Assembly: GCF_020360975.1 (NCBI RefSeq)
Contig: NW_025408667.1
Span: 6,572,001-6,636,000 of the forward strand
Reading direction: 5' to 3'
Length of the DNA: 64,000 nucleotides
Source of the DNA: Hirsutella rhossiliensis
Lineage: Eukaryota; Ascomycota; Sordariomycetes; Hypocreales; Ophiocordycipitaceae
The translations under genes and the position numbers were made by a program. Below, piece by piece: positions 1-13,650 of this stretch. Each line of letters begins with the position of its first letter. Within the stretch, counting starts at the first letter, position 1. The notes beneath the pieces are model-generated. The model searched no databases. It was given only the letters and a program-made list of their open reading frames with translations, and was not told the origin of the DNA.

Positions 1-1281
1 ATCTAAGGCGTTAATACTAGTTATTAAAGTATCCTTATTTTTATCTTTCCTTTCCTAAGGGTATATATCTATTAGTTTTCTTTAGTTTAAGGGAAGTTAT
101 CTTATTTTCTAGACCCTCTTTAGCTTAGCCGCTATTTACGCTACTTAATTAATATAGGTAGTAAAGCTTAATATAAGGAGGTCGACTATAGCTAATACTT
201 TATATAGCTAGATTCCTAGAGCCCCCTCTAAAAAGATAATCTAAACGTTATATAGCTAGGACCCGCCTCTAGCCTTAAAGAGTCTCTACTTAAACTTTAA
301 GAGGAACGCTATAAACGTTTAACTTTCCCTTTATTTTATTATTTAAACTACTACTACCGCGCGTAACTAAATATCTATATTAAGGTAGATTAAGTTAAGG
401 TATTTTAAGAATTCCTTTTAATTATAGCCCCTCTCTACTCTTATTTTATAGTATATAGCGACTATTTATTATAGCTTAGTATTTAAGTAGTTATAAATAA
501 AGTAAAAGATTTCCCTTAAGCTTAAAAAGAATTCTTTATCGATCTTATACTTCTCTTATATATATTATATTTATAGGGTATAGTACTATTATTATCTATC
601 GAATTTTCCTAGGCTTAAAAGAGGCTTCTTATAGCTATTCTTCCTTACTACCTCCCTCTTAATTATAGGCGTCGCTACCCTCCCTATCGCCCTTAAGGGC
701 GGTATTAAACTACCTACCCTACCCCTAGCCCCCTCTTATATACCTATCTATATTAGTTTATCTATCCTTAAGTATATCCTCTTAATCTAGCCGATTAGTT
801 CCTATATCTATAGTTAACTTTATATTACTTAATACTTTATTTCTATCTCTCTTACCTATAGTAAGAGTATTACTTACTTTATTATTAGCTAGGCGTCTAG
901 CCCTCTTATTACTACTCCTTACTATCCTTAGGCCTATTCTCCCTCCTTTAAGTTATTAGGATATTTATATTATATCCTTTTAGTTTAATCTCTCTTTAAG
1001 CTTTATAGCTTTATCTAAAAGGAGCTTTAGATATATTAAGGGCCGGCGTATACTTAATATAATAGTATAGGGCTAAATAATTATTTATTTAAAGCTAAAG
1101 AGAAAAGAGGAAAACTCGATCTTAGTCGCGATAGTTATTTATCTTCCTTAGTCCTTAGCTTAACCTATATTTAAGTACTATTTAGCCTAAGTTCGGGTTA
1201 AGCTCTACCTATATATAGGTTTACTTTAGCCCGACTTTAGTATAGTCGCTATAATATAACCTTAGCCTTTTATAAGTAGAG
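1..1281 (-). mobile_element. Gypsy LTR/gag remnant, left arm of an inverted repeat
   Basis: This stretch reads as the reverse complement of 5189-7044: base 1 pairs with about 7044 and base 1281 with about 5189. The 568-bp solo LTR at 5311-5878 interrupts only the right arm. The innermost bases (about 1160-1281) look like the start of an LTR, and the outer part is gag-like once TAG/TAA stops are read through. CpA and TpG are almost absent, so the sequence is heavily RIP-mutated and no frame is open. The element continues past the left window edge. It is a decayed LTR retrotransposon in minus orientation. The Gypsy assignment comes from the pol that follows the matching right arm. Confidence 0.7.
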
Positions 1282-4200
1282 CCTATAATACTTAGGGAAC
1301 TTTAAATAAAGGTAGAACTTTAATATATTAAAGCTTAAGTAATATAAAGCTTTTATTAGTAGTTAAAAAGATACTTATTTCTAGGATATTTCTTATTAAG
1401 TTCCTATAAAAATAAAAGATAGCTAGATTACTTACCTTAAGAATAACGCTTAAAGGAATTAAAAGTAAAACTTCTACGATATAACTTACTAGCTTACTTA
1501 GCTAATTATTAAGGCCTATAAGAACGAATTAATAACTTAAAATACATTCTAGTAATAAGGTAATATTAGCTATAAATAATAAAGCTATATAGAAATTAGT
1601 ATAGTATAGCTTCCCTTACCCTACCTTAACTACCTTTATTAAAAGGATAAAGCCTTAAAAGTTTACTAAACCCTAATAACTAAAATAAGAAAGAACCTTT
1701 AAATAATACTACCCTTAGTAGTATATTCGCGATAATAACCTTAGCGAACTAGCTAATAAGCTTAATTATAAAAGAAGCCCTTATAAGACTACTAGTAAAA
1801 GCTATAGTAAGAGAAACTAAGGATAATATTACTATAAACCCTCCTTAAGTACCCTTAGTATATATTAAACTAAAAGATATATAGAAGTTTAACCTTACTA
1901 GCCCCTTTAATATAACGCTTAATATCCTTAAAGAAACTAAGAAAATAATTATATATAGAAGCGTTAATTAATTTATTAATTCCTTAAAGCAGGTAGCTAT
2001 TTATAGACTAAAATACTCTAATAAACTAGTAATACTAATCCCTAGCTTACTCTACGAAACCGCTATTAAATAGTATTCCGGCGATCTAAGTAAATCCGAC
2101 TAAGCTATACTTTATACCTTAGACTAAGAATATACTGCTTAGTATACTAAACTATAAAAACGCTTTACTATCTAGCTAAAAGTAGCGTTAAGATCTTTAT
2201 AAATAAAACGATTTATTACCTTAGATATTATAAATAGAGCTAACTTTTATAAATAAATATTAAAGCTCCGCTAAAAAGTAAAAGTAGCGCTATACTTAAA
2301 AGAGCACCTTATTATACTAGTCTATTAATAACTAAACGTACTACTATAAGAATTATTCTACTAACCTATTAGTCTAGAATTATTTAATACTTAGATTAAT
2401 AGTTATAAGTAGCTTATCCTATAGTTAGAAACTAAGCTAATAGTTAAATCGTAGGGAAAGATAAGTAATATATTAAAAGGATATATATAAGGTAGATTAC
2501 GCGAAACTAAGAATAAGACTATAGTAAACTCTACTTTATTTATAGCTAAACTAACTAATTAGAAACCCTAAGAATAAGGATAATTTTAATAGAAAGGAAA
2601 TATAATAACCGCGTTAAGATAGAATAATCTATACTAGGTAAATATAGGCTTAGTACTAAACTAGTTAACTAGTCCTTAAACTAGACTATAGCCTTAGGAT
2701 TCGAAACTAAAAGAAGGCTCTTAGGAAAACCTAATCGTTATTAACCTCGCTTATTAGCTTTAAGCAGTACTAACTAATAACTAGGGCGGGATATATCTTT
2801 CCTAGGAAATATAAAACTAGATCCTATTTACCTAAGATAAAGGGCTAGAAGATAGGGATACTACCGCTAACGTAAAAGAAGAAACTATAGAAATAAAAGA
2901 TAAGATCTAATTTATTCTTAATATAATAAAAGTAGAACTTATAGGACTAAGTAGTTTGCCTAGAATACTAAGGAACTAGCTAACTATAAGAGCGGCGCTA
3001 TAAACTAAAATATTAAATCTAATAAAGCTATCCTACTTTATAAACGCTTAGATATCTATCTTTAGAACTAAAGGCCTAAACTAACTATTAAACGTATATA
3101 TAGACTCTAGTATAGCCTACTTTATAATTAAGGAAGATTAGCTTAACTACTTTAATAGTATAACCCTTAATATAACTTAGTAGGTCTTACTATTTAATAT
3201 AAGGAAAAGCTAAACTAAGGGTTAAGCGACCTTAATAATTAATATCTTAGGGAAATAAGAAATAGGATTTAAGGTTAAGTAATTTACTATTAGCGCCTAG
3301 GTAGTTTAGACCTTATTTATAAGATTATTACTTAGATAAGATTTCTTAGTATTAAACGAAGTTAATATCTTAAACTTTAAAAGAATAATATTATCGCGAA
3401 GCGTAGCTTAATTTTATAGTTCTCGGAGATATCTCTTAGTATAAGGGACTAAGGAAGCTAAAAACACTTAGTATAAAAGAAGGAAGAAGAAGCTAAAAAG
3501 AGGTATAGAAAGGAGGGTAGGGGTATAAGGGGAAGTAGAAGTAGCGATAGCTTCTTATAGAGGTAGCGAGAGATAAGACGGATATGCCGGCAACGGCTAG
3601 AAAGGAAGGGAAAAACTAGCAAAAAGCTCGGTAGTTAAAAGGATATTAGTAGCTTCTTTAAGTAAGATCTTCTTTATTAATTAAGATGCTAGACGGGTAT
3701 AAAGAGGGGCGTTAGATAGAGGAAAGAAGAAAAATTAAGGCAATATAATAATTACTCCCCTACCTTTATTGCTGCCCCCGTAAGAATTAAATCTCTCTGC
3801 CCTGCCTATCCGACCCCTTACTTTTAATTTTACCTTCGTATATTTTTATATACTTCTCGTATCTCTCTTCGCGAGAAATATCTATTATTATATATAGTAA
3901 CCTAATAATTATAGCTCGCTTAACTTAATAGGGCTACGCGATCTATTATTAAGCTATATACTAAGCCGATATTAATATCCTTATATATAAGATAGAACGC
4001 TTACTAGTATAGATTAAAGATATACTAAGGGATCGTAACTTAGTATTTTTTCTAAGAGAACTATTATTAGCTTATAACTTAATCTAAGGTATAACTCTTA
4101 TTATAGCGGTTAATACTACTACTTACCGCGTTTAATTTAAGAAAGAATAGTACTTAAGAATACTAATAGACCTTAGCTACGAAATATAGTTTTTATAAAT

Positions 4201-5188
4201 CGACCTACCTAAGGAAACCCTAGCTAAGGTGACTATAACTAAAGAGCTAGCTAAATAAAAAACTATAAAATATAGCGAACTATACTAAGATACTAACCTA
4301 TTAGTAGAAACCTTAAAGGAAAGGAGCCTTAAGTCTATTAAAAGGGAACTCCCTTTATAGATATATAAATAGACTCTAAACTATAAGATTAGGATTTTAT
4401 AAGACTATAGCCTCTTAAAAATAACTATTTTAAAGGACGTTAAAATCTATAATTAAGACCCTATATTTATAGAAAAGATCTAATATATAGTTACTTTTTT
4501 CCTAACCTTATAAAAGGACTAAGGTACTATTAAGGTCTACCTAAACTACTATATATATATTCTATTAATAGAAAATTAATACTTATAAAAACTAGCTTTT
4601 AAGGCTTACTTACTTAGCTAAAAAGATAAGGCGCTAATTAACTAAACTTATAAGGACCTATACCAAAAGAGGCGTATAAAATAAGCTATAAAAGTAACCC
4701 TATTTACTTACCCTATATTTATAGTCTAGAGAACTATATATAGTAATAAAAAGAGCTAAATAATAGTAGACCTACGCGATCTTAATAGTATAGCTATCTT
4801 AAATACTTACTAAATACTACTTTAAGAAGATATAATCTAAAAGCTATAAGGGAAATACTTTATTTTTACTATAAATACTTAGTCTTTCTTTTATTAGTTC
4901 CTTATTTATAAGGAGTATTAAAAGAGGTTTATAGTAATTAACTATAAAAGCTTAAAATAACTAACGGTAGCCTTAATAAGATATAAGAACTTACTTATAT
5001 ATATTTAATAATTTATAGACTAAATCCTCTAAGAATATATAGAATATTCCTCTAAGTATATTAGTAATATTATAATATACTTAGATATAAAAGATAACTA
5101 TATTTATTACTTTTAAGCGATCTTTTTACTCTTTATAGACTATAACCTAGCCTTAGCTAAATCGAAATTATTCTTAGGTTACTATTAT
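1282..5188 (+). mobile_element. Gypsy family X gag-pol fragment, RIP-mutated
   Basis: This fragment is collinear with 51869 to about 55285 on the same strand. Once the solo LTR at 3392-3876 is removed the two copies have nearly the same length, about 3.42 kb. It covers gag, an aspartic protease region and the first part of reverse transcriptase, all broken by TAG/TAA stops. It starts and ends abruptly at the two oppositely oriented LTR/gag arms, so it is the target sequence left between two head-to-head insertions, not a complete element. No open frame survives. Confidence 0.75.
3392..3876 (+). mobile_element. Solo LTR, family C (485 bp, TSD AATAT)
   Basis: The sequence between the two copies of AATAT (3387-3391 and 3877-3881) is missing from the homologous family X copy near 53990, which shows an insertion here. 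Its ends are inverted repeats (start TATCGCGAAG, end CTTCGCGAGA), consistent with TG...CA ends whose outer bases were RIP-mutated. The same LTR recurs at 33053-33531 next to a polypurine tract and as a minus-strand fragment at 26740-26992. A lone LTR between intact duplications points to LTR-LTR recombination that removed the body. Confidence 0.88.
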
Positions 5189-5310
5189 AAGCTATACTTA
5201 TAAAAGGCTAAGGTTATACTATAGCGACTATACTAAAGTTAAGCTAAAGTAGACCTATATATAGGTAAAGCTTGACCTAAACTTAGGCTAAATAGTACTT
5301 AAATATAGGT

Positions 5311-5878
5311 TATAAGGAACGGTGTTCCTACTATAAATAAAGCAGCTATAATATACTCTCTTAATTATATAAGCTAATAAGTAGTATATTAATTGTAGAT
5401 AAAACCCTATCCTATAGAGTAAGAATCGCTCGTTATTTTATATGTTATTATATATTAAACGGGTTGCCGGTTATCGTATAATCGGGAATCGAAGGAACAG
5501 AGCTAGCTTAGAATACTAGCTAAGACCTCTTAAGAACCCTAGCATGACTAACCTCCTTTAAACACGAATATTAGTAGAACTAAGATACTTCTAGATTTAC
5601 TTAAGGTATCACGGAATTCCTTAGTCTTAGGGCTATACAGCAGCCTAAATCTAGTCCCGAAAGGTTCTTTCGTTTAGCTATAATTATCTATATAAGATAG
5701 TATGTCCGCTAGTAAATAGAAAAAGAATTATTAACTTTAACACCTCTTTTATATACTAATATATTACTAATAAATTCTATTAAAATTCCTACCTTATACT
5801 CCTTCTTCCCTTCTATTATATAGTCTTACGTAATTCCTTAATTTCTTAAAATTCCGCTTTTACTTATATACCTTAAGA
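5311..5878 (+). mobile_element. Solo LTR, family A copy 1 (TSD TAGGT)
   Basis: The 568-bp repeat starts TATAAGGAAC and ends CCTTAAGA. TAGGT flanks it at 5306-5310 and 5879-5883. The same sequence recurs at 7606-8173 (reverse), 13094-13650 and 25879-26446, each with a different 5-bp duplication. That makes it an independently inserted LTR without a body. It is strongly RIP-mutated and interrupts the right arm of the inverted repeat. Confidence 0.9.
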
Positions 5879-7605
5879 TAGGTTAAGCTAGGGATTAAGG
5901 AAGATAGATAACTATTATAACTAAGATAGAGTTTTCCTCCTTTCTCCTTAGCTTTAAATAAATAATTATTTAGCCCTATACTATTATATTAAGTATACGC
6001 TAGCCCTTAATATATCTAAAGCTCCTTTTAAATAAGGCTATAAAGCCTAGAAAGAGATCGGACTAAAAGGATATAATATAGATATCCTAATAACTTAAAA
6101 GAGGGAGAATAAGCTTAAGGATAGTAAGGAGTAGCGATAAGAGGGCTAGACGCCTAGCTAATAATAAAGTAAGCGATACTCTTACTATAAGTAAGAGAGG
6201 TAAAGATTAAGTATTAAGTAATATAAAGCTAACTATAGATATAGGAACTAATTAGCTAGATTAGGAGGATATACTAAAGGATAGATAAACTAATATAAAC
6301 GGGTATATAGGAGGGGGCTAAGGGCGGGGTAAGTAGTTTAATACCGCCCTTAAGAGCGATAAGGGGGGCAGCGACGCCTATAACTAAAGGGGAGATAGTA
6401 AGGAAGAATAGCTATAAGAAGCCTCTCTTAAGCCTAGGAAAATTTAACGGATAACGATAGTACTATACCCTATAAGTATAATATATATAAGAGAAGTATA
6501 AGATCGATAAAGGATTTTTCTTAAGCTTAAGGGAAATCTTTTACTTTATTTATAACTACTTAAACGCTAGGCTATAATAAACGGTTGCTATATACTATAA
6601 AATAAGAGTAAAGAAGGGCTATAATTAAAAGGAATTCTTAAAGTACCTTAACTTAATTTACCTTAATATAGATATTTAGTTATATATAGCGGCGGCGATT
6701 TAGATAATAAAATAAAGGGAAAGTTTAACGTTTATAGTATTCTTCCTAAAGTTTAAGTAAAGACTCTTTAAGGCTAGAGGTAAGTCTTAGTTATATAACG
6801 TTTAGATTATCTTCCTAGAAAGGGCTCTAGGAATCTAGCTTTATAAAGCGTTAGCTATAATTAACCTCCTTATATTAAGCTTCGCCGCTTATATTAATTA
6901 GGTAGCGTAAATAGTAGCTAAGCTAGAAAAGGTCTAATAAATAAGATACCCCCCCCTTAAACTAAAGAAAACCAATAGATATATACCCTTAGAAAAGGAA
7001 GGATAAAGATAAAGATACCTTAATAACTAATATTAATACCTTAGATAGATAAAAGGAGGGGTAGAGGTAGCTAGAGAATTAGATATACTTTAACTATAAA
7101 GTTAAAGGATATATCGCGCTCTATGAAAAAAGAAGAAATAAGAACCTTAAAAGGTAAGCGTAATAAAGAAAGAAAGGGATACTAAGGATAATATTAACTT
7201 AGAAAAAAGAGAACCTTAATATAAAGTTAGGCGCTAAGGGTAAAAGAAAAATAATAAGAAGCTTAAAAGTTAATAAGGGACTATCTTATACTAAGCCTAG
7301 TAATACTAAGGGTAAGTATTAATAAAAGAAAGGGACTTAATACGCTTATAAATACTAGCTATAATTACTATACTATAGTAAGTAAGAGGGTAGTAAAGAA
7401 GCTATAAATACCTCTCGCCGATAAAAAAAGAAGATAACTAAGGCTATTTTTAAAAGATACTCTAGCTTACTAAATAAAAGGAATTATAGTATTTAAGATA
7501 GATATTAATAGCTATATAAAGTAAACCTTTATATATATAGTCCTTAAGCTAAGCTATAATATATTCCTAGGAAGGCTATAGATAAAGAAGAACTAAGTAA
7601 TATAT

Positions 7606-8173
7606 TCTTAAGGTATATAAGTAAAAGCGGAATTTTAAGATATTAAGGAATTATATAAGACTATATAATAGAGGGGAAGAAGGAGTATAAGGTAGGATTT
7701 TTAATAGATTTTATTAGTAATATATTAGTATATAAAAAAGGTATTAAAGTTTATAATTCTTTTTCTATTTACTAGTAGATATACTATCTTATATAAATAA
7801 TTATAGCTAAATAGAAGAACCTTTTAAGACTAGATTTAAGCTACTATATAGCCCTAAGACTAAGGAATTTAGTAATACCTTAAGTATATTAAGAAGTATC
7901 TTAGTTCTACTAATATTTATATTTAAAGGAGGTTAGTTATACTAGTATTCTTAAGAGGTCTTAGCTAGTATTCTAAGCTAGCTCTATTTCTTCGATTCCT
8001 AATTATATAATAACCGGTAACCCGTTTAATATATAATAATATATAAAATAATAAGCGATTCTTACTCTATAATATAGGATTTTATCTATAATTAATATAC
8101 TACTTATTAGCTTATATAATTAGGAGAGTATATTATAGCTACTTTATTTATAATAGGAACACCGTTCCTTATA
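7606..8173 (-). mobile_element. Solo LTR, family A copy 2 (minus, TSD TATAT)
   Basis: This is the reverse complement of the 5311-5878 repeat, flanked by TATAT at 7601-7605 and 8174-8178. Because the flanks are a low-complexity AT string, the duplication is weaker evidence here than for the other copies. The boundaries agree exactly with those copies. Confidence 0.85.
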
Positions 8174-10279
8174 TATATAATATAGTAAGGGATCGGATTT
8201 AGTATAGTAAGGCTAAGATCTAAATAGGCTTATAAGGATTAGAAATAGTAAAAAAGGTAGAATAGATTTAAGGGGCAAAGATTATTAGCGCGGTAGTATT
8301 TATAGCGGAATATTAAAGGGAGAAGGTAGTAAGGGATAATAAAGGAAGGTAGAGGATAGTTAATATCTAAGCGATTATAATAAAAGATATAAAAAAAGTA
8401 CTTTAGCTAAAGATAGTAGTAGACTTAATAGACAATATCTTAAAGTAAGCGCTAGATATATACCTAGACCTCTTTATATTAAAGAAGGCTTTAAAGATAC
8501 CCTTATATAGGCTAAGGGTAAACTATAAAATTAACTTAATACTAAATAAAGATAAGGTAAAGCCCCCCTTATTATAAGGACCTCTTTACGATATATTAAG
8601 GGAGGAACTCTTAGTACTAAGGAAGACCCTAAGTAAGCTAATAAAAGTAAACCTAATCCGCCTAAGTAGCTCCTTAGCTATAGCCTTAGTACTCTTTACT
8701 TAAAGGTTAAACGGTCGCTTATAATTTTACTATAACTACTAAGCTTTAAACGTAATTATAAAGAGAAATAGGTACGCGCTACCTTTAATTATAAAGATAC
8801 TATAGATACTTATAAAGGTAAAGTAGTTTATAAAGCTTAATATTATAGTAGCGTTTTATAAGATTTAGATAGTAAAGGGCTATAAGTTTAAGATAGCCTT
8901 TTAAATAAAGTTTAGATTATTTAAGTAATAGGTATACTTATTTAACTTAATAAGGACGCTAGCTACCTTTTAATAATATATTAATAAGGTACTAAGGGAA
9001 TACTTATATAAGTTTATTATAGTATATATAAATAATATCTTAATCTACTTATTAAGGTCTTTTTAAGACTATTAAGAGAAGGTATTAAAGGTACTTTAGA
9101 AGCTATAAAAGGTAAGCTTAATATTAACCTAAGGAAGTATAACTTTATAATAAAGGAGGTTAAGTACCTAGGCTTTATTATATAAATAAAAGGTAAGGTT
9201 TAATATAACTTAGAGAAGATCTAAGTAATATAGATATAATAAGTACCTTAAAATATAAAAGGAGTTTAGAGATTTCTTAGCTTCGCGAACTACTACTAAG
9301 CCTTTATATTACTTTATATAAAGGTATTAGTATACTTAAATAGCCTTTATAAAAAAAGCATAATCTTTAAGTAAATAAATAAGTATTAAGTAGCGTTTAA
9401 GTTTATTTAAAACGCTTTTTATAATACCTTAGTACTATAACTCTATAACTTAGAGAGAGAAATATACCTAGAAGTAAAGTATTCTAAATATATAATAAGG
9501 GGGGCGCTAATATAAGTAGGGCTAGATAGTATATAATACTTAGTAGGACTCTTTTTAAAGAGACTAAACTTAGTAAAGTATAACTACTTAATTTATAATA
9601 AGGAGGTACTTATAATTATATAGTACTTAGACTTCTAAGGAGTAAAACTTTAAAATATACTTACTTTTATAGTACTAACTAACTATAATAACTTAAGGTA
9701 CTTTATAATAAAGAAGAAGTTAAATAAAAGATAAAGCTAATAAGTAATAAAGCTTATATCTTATAACTTTATATTAAAGTTTTAGCTAAAAAGGCTAGTA
9801 GTAGTACTTAACGCGCTATCCTACTATAAGTAAGATTAGCTAGTAGGCGAAATAAATAAAAAGGAGATAGAGTAAGTAGTCTAGATAATTCTAAAGACTA
9901 TATACTTATAGGGCCGCTTAGTCCCTACTAAGGGCTAATACGCTAACTTATTAAGACGCTTAACTTAAGATAGGGCGGTAGTAGCGGTACTATAAGTAAG
10001 TAAAAGAGGGGTAGGCGTAATAGTATATATTAGCGGAGTAAGGGGGCCTACTAAATAACTTAAAGAGGAGGTAAATAAGGGTAATAACTAATTAAAACTT
10101 AACTTAAACTTAGGCCGAAATATACCCTAGGAATAAGCTAATCTTATATTAGTATTTAATAACTAAGAGCTATAAAAGAAATAAATAAAGGCGCTAAGGA
10201 AAGATAAAGAATACTAAGTAGTATTTTAAGTAGTATATAAAGGGGAGAGATCGCTAGTACCGAAATAGTAATTAAAAGT

Positions 10280-10976
10280 TATAAGAATATACCCTTATAT
10301 TCCTATTTTACTATTATAAAGAAATAATAGGCATAGGGAGGCTTTATAAAATAAGCTAGTAAAAAGAGGCTCTATAATACAGTCTAAGGGAATAACCCTT
10401 AAAAGACAAAGACCTCTACTAGATAACTATACCTTCCTCTAGGAAAAGCGGGTCAGGATAAGCCTATCCTTACAAACAAAAATATGCATAAAATGCGTAA
10501 GTCAATTACGAGCAGAACGGATACCCTATTGCCTATTTTGGCCTAGCGGTTCCGAAGATATCCGCGATACGAGAATAGGTAGGGCATAGAACATTCTAGT
10601 TAAATCCACTACTTATGCCAGAACCCATAGTCTTACGTCAACCATCACGCCACAATCAGACCACCTACTAAGTTAGGAAGATATACTATAGATAGAGCCT
10701 TTTAAGCACTATAGAATGTGCTAGAAAGCTGACTAATTGGTCTACTAGTAGGCGAGCAATAGTCTATAAAAGACGAAGGATTTCCCTAGGAGTAGTAGAT
10801 AGAAAAAGCAAGTTTACAAGCATCTTTTGCAACGCTATTCTTTTAATATATTATTCAGCCCCTTATATGCTCGTTATAAATTCCAGACGAAATCCTACCC
10901 TATACTCCTTCGACCGATCTTTCCGCTTACGTTATCGATTACCCGATTCTACGCTTATTGCTTATACCTTCTTACA
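10280..10976 (+). mobile_element. Solo LTR, family D copy 1 (697 bp, TSD AAAGT)
   Basis: The 697-bp sequence starts TATAAGAA and ends TTCTTACA, so the ends are inverted repeats with one RIP-type change. It lies between AAAGT at 10275-10279 and AAAGT at 10977-10981. It keeps many CpA and TpG dinucleotides, unlike the surrounding DNA. It matches 33653-34349 over its full length, with about 20 mostly transition differences. It has no coding capacity. It is a young insertion that lost its body after most of the local RIP had occurred. Confidence 0.93.
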
Positions 10977-13093
10977 AAAGTATAGCTAAGTAAATATATA
11001 ATCGATATTAAGAGATAGTTATACTTTTAAGAGAAGCTATAAGTACTAGGGAAACTAAAGTATAATAAAGGAAAAGGGGCTAAGGAATAAGATATACTCT
11101 AAGTATAGATAGCTTAATAGATATATAACTTAATAGCGGTAGGATATATAAAAAGAGAAGGGACCTTAGTAATACTAGCTTAAGAATTAGCGATAGTAAG
11201 GCGGCTCGTCGCTAACTATAAACTATATAAGAGGGGGTATATATAAAGGTAACTTTAAAAAGGACTCTTAAAGCCTTTACTACCGCCGTCCTAACTATTT
11301 ATATACTTATTAATAGACTTTATAGTTAAACTACTACTAACTATAAAAGTCTTTAACTATTATAGGTTATAGGCTTAGGCTATAGCTTAAGCTATATAGT
11401 TATATATAAAGGGCTAGATCCTATATATATATATATAGGCTAGCCGCGAATAAGAGAGCTTTATATAGCTTATTAATATTATCTTATAAATAGTACTTAT
11501 ATATATACCTTTACTTACTTTATAATAATATAAGCTATTAATTAATAGGTTTAATAGATATTTCTTTAAAAAGGGTACTATCTTTTTAAGGAAGTACTCT
11601 ACCCCTCCTTAAATAGATAAGAAGTATTATAGCTATCTTAAAAGCAATTAAAAGTATAATAGCTAGCGAGAAAGATAAGGTTCTTACTATACTAAGGAAG
11701 CCGTTTAATAGACTAGCTTTAATCCCTATAACCTTTATACCGCCGGTTATAGCGGCGATACTATTAACGTAAAAGCCGCTCTCTTAGCTAACTTAGGATA
11801 GTAAGCTAGAGTCCTTTTACTTCTTTCTTAGCTAGCTATAAACGAAGTTTATAACTAATAAGAAATAAAGCTTAAATAGCTATTACGATATAGCATAGTA
11901 TTTACTCCTTTATATACTACTAGAGCCCTAGATATAATAGATCTTTAGATTCTAAGATAAGGGCGGCCCTAAGGGTAAACGCAACCTATAAGACTTCTTT
12001 TAATCCCTTATATATATATTCGGTAATATATAGGAGCGGGAGAAGGTATAAGATAAGCTATAGACCCTTAAGTAAAGAGATAGATAAACCTTTAGCGAAT
12101 TCCTCTTTAATTTTAAAGAGACGCTCTTATAAGTAGTAAGGACTATAGTATAAAAAGATAGCGTAAAGCTTATATAGCTATAGGATTTAATTACGCTAGT
12201 CTTATAAGAGCTACTTATCCTTATAATTATACTTAATAACTATAATAAGTATATAAGCTAGTTAATAATAGTAGTATAGGGCTATAAGTAAACGCTGCGT
12301 TTTTAAAAGCGTTATAAGCGTACGCTATATAATAGCGATAGGATTACTACCCCTTTATAAGATAAATAACTAGCCGTCGATATAGATAAAGATACCTTAA
12401 TATCGGCTACTTATATAGACCGGGCTAAACGTAGTAAGAAGATACCGTCGACTACCCCCTATACCGCCCTATACTCTAAGTAGTAGGCGAAGTAGGTAAT
12501 AAGTAAGGAAATTAAGAAGAGGAACGCTAAAGGCCGCTACTTATATTACGGCGTATCTATATACTTTATACTAAAATGCCCCTTCCTTTTAGCTAAGCGG
12601 CTTATAGTAGTTTAAGTAGTAAAGATAAAACTACTCTTTACCTTAGATAATAAAGAGGACTCTGCTCCCTTAGGCCTAGAAGAAAATAAGTAGCTTTAGA
12701 ATAAAGATAGGCTTTAGAGCCTTAATTACTAGTACTAATAAGAGAGAAAGAAGAATTATCCGCTTATATAAAAGAAAAGCTTACTTTAATATAAGTTATA
12801 ATTAATAACTCCTTACTTATTACCGCTCTTATAAATAAGGGCTACTAATACTATACTATAGTTAACGAAGCGCTTATATAAGAAATATAAGTACTAGTAA
12901 AAAAGATCGCCTTAAGGTAAGTAAAGAGCGCTTTAAGCGCGATAAAAAGTATAGTAATTAAGGGTATTATATAGCTAGCTATAAAGGTCGATAGCTACTA
13001 TAAGCTTATTATAGCTTATATAATCTACTAACTAAAGTTTCCTTTAATCCTTAGGAAACCTTAGTTATTATATATAGAGTTATACTTAGTTTT

Positions 13094-13650
13094 TATAAGG
13101 AACGGTGTTCCTACTATAAATAAAGTAGCTATAATATACTCTCCCGATTATATAAGCTAATAAGTAGTATATTAATTATAGATAAAATTCTATCCTATAG
13201 AGTAAAATTCGCTCGTTATTTTACATATTATTATACATTAAACGGGTTGCCGGTTATCGTATAATCGGGAATTAAAGGAATAGAGCTAGCTTAGAATACT
13301 AGCTAAGACCTCTTAAGAATACTAGAACGACCAACCTCCTTTAAACACGAATATTAGTAGAACTAAGATACTTCTAGATTTACTTAAGGTATCACGGAAT
13401 TCCCTAGTCTTAGGGCTATACGGTAGCCTAAATCTAGTCCTAAAAGGTTCTTCCGTTTAGCTATAATTATCTATATAAGATAGTATATCCGCTAGTAAAT
13501 AGATTAAGAATTATTAACTTTAACACCTCTTCTATATACTAATAAATTCCGTTGAAAGTCCTACCTTATACTCCTTCTTCCCCTCTATTACGTAGTCTTA
13601 CGTAATTCCTTAATTTCCTAAAATTCCGCTTTTACTTATATACCTTAAGA
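13094..13650 (+). mobile_element. Solo LTR, family A copy 3 (TSD GTTTT)
   Basis: The 557-bp copy of the family A LTR lies between GTTTT at 13089-13093 and GTTTT at 13651-13655. It interrupts the old chromovirus between its protease and reverse transcriptase segments, so it inserted later than that element. It has about 11 bp less than copy 1. Confidence 0.9.

Larger units (their letters stand above)
5189..11341 (+). mobile_element. Gypsy family Y element (LTR, gag, pol), RIP-mutated and interrupted
   Basis: The right arm of the inverted repeat (5189-7044) leads into gag-like sequence and then pol. Reading through stops, reverse transcriptase appears at about 8560-9060, with a YINNILIY form of the YxDD box. 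An RNase H/connection region follows at about 9400-9860. Nearly all stops are TAG or TAA, as expected from CpA/TpG loss. Solo LTRs interrupt it at 5311-5878, 7606-8173 and 10280-10976. Its own 3' LTR is not recognisable. About 360 bp (10977-11341) before the next element is RIP-mutated sequence with no clear domain. Confidence 0.7.
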
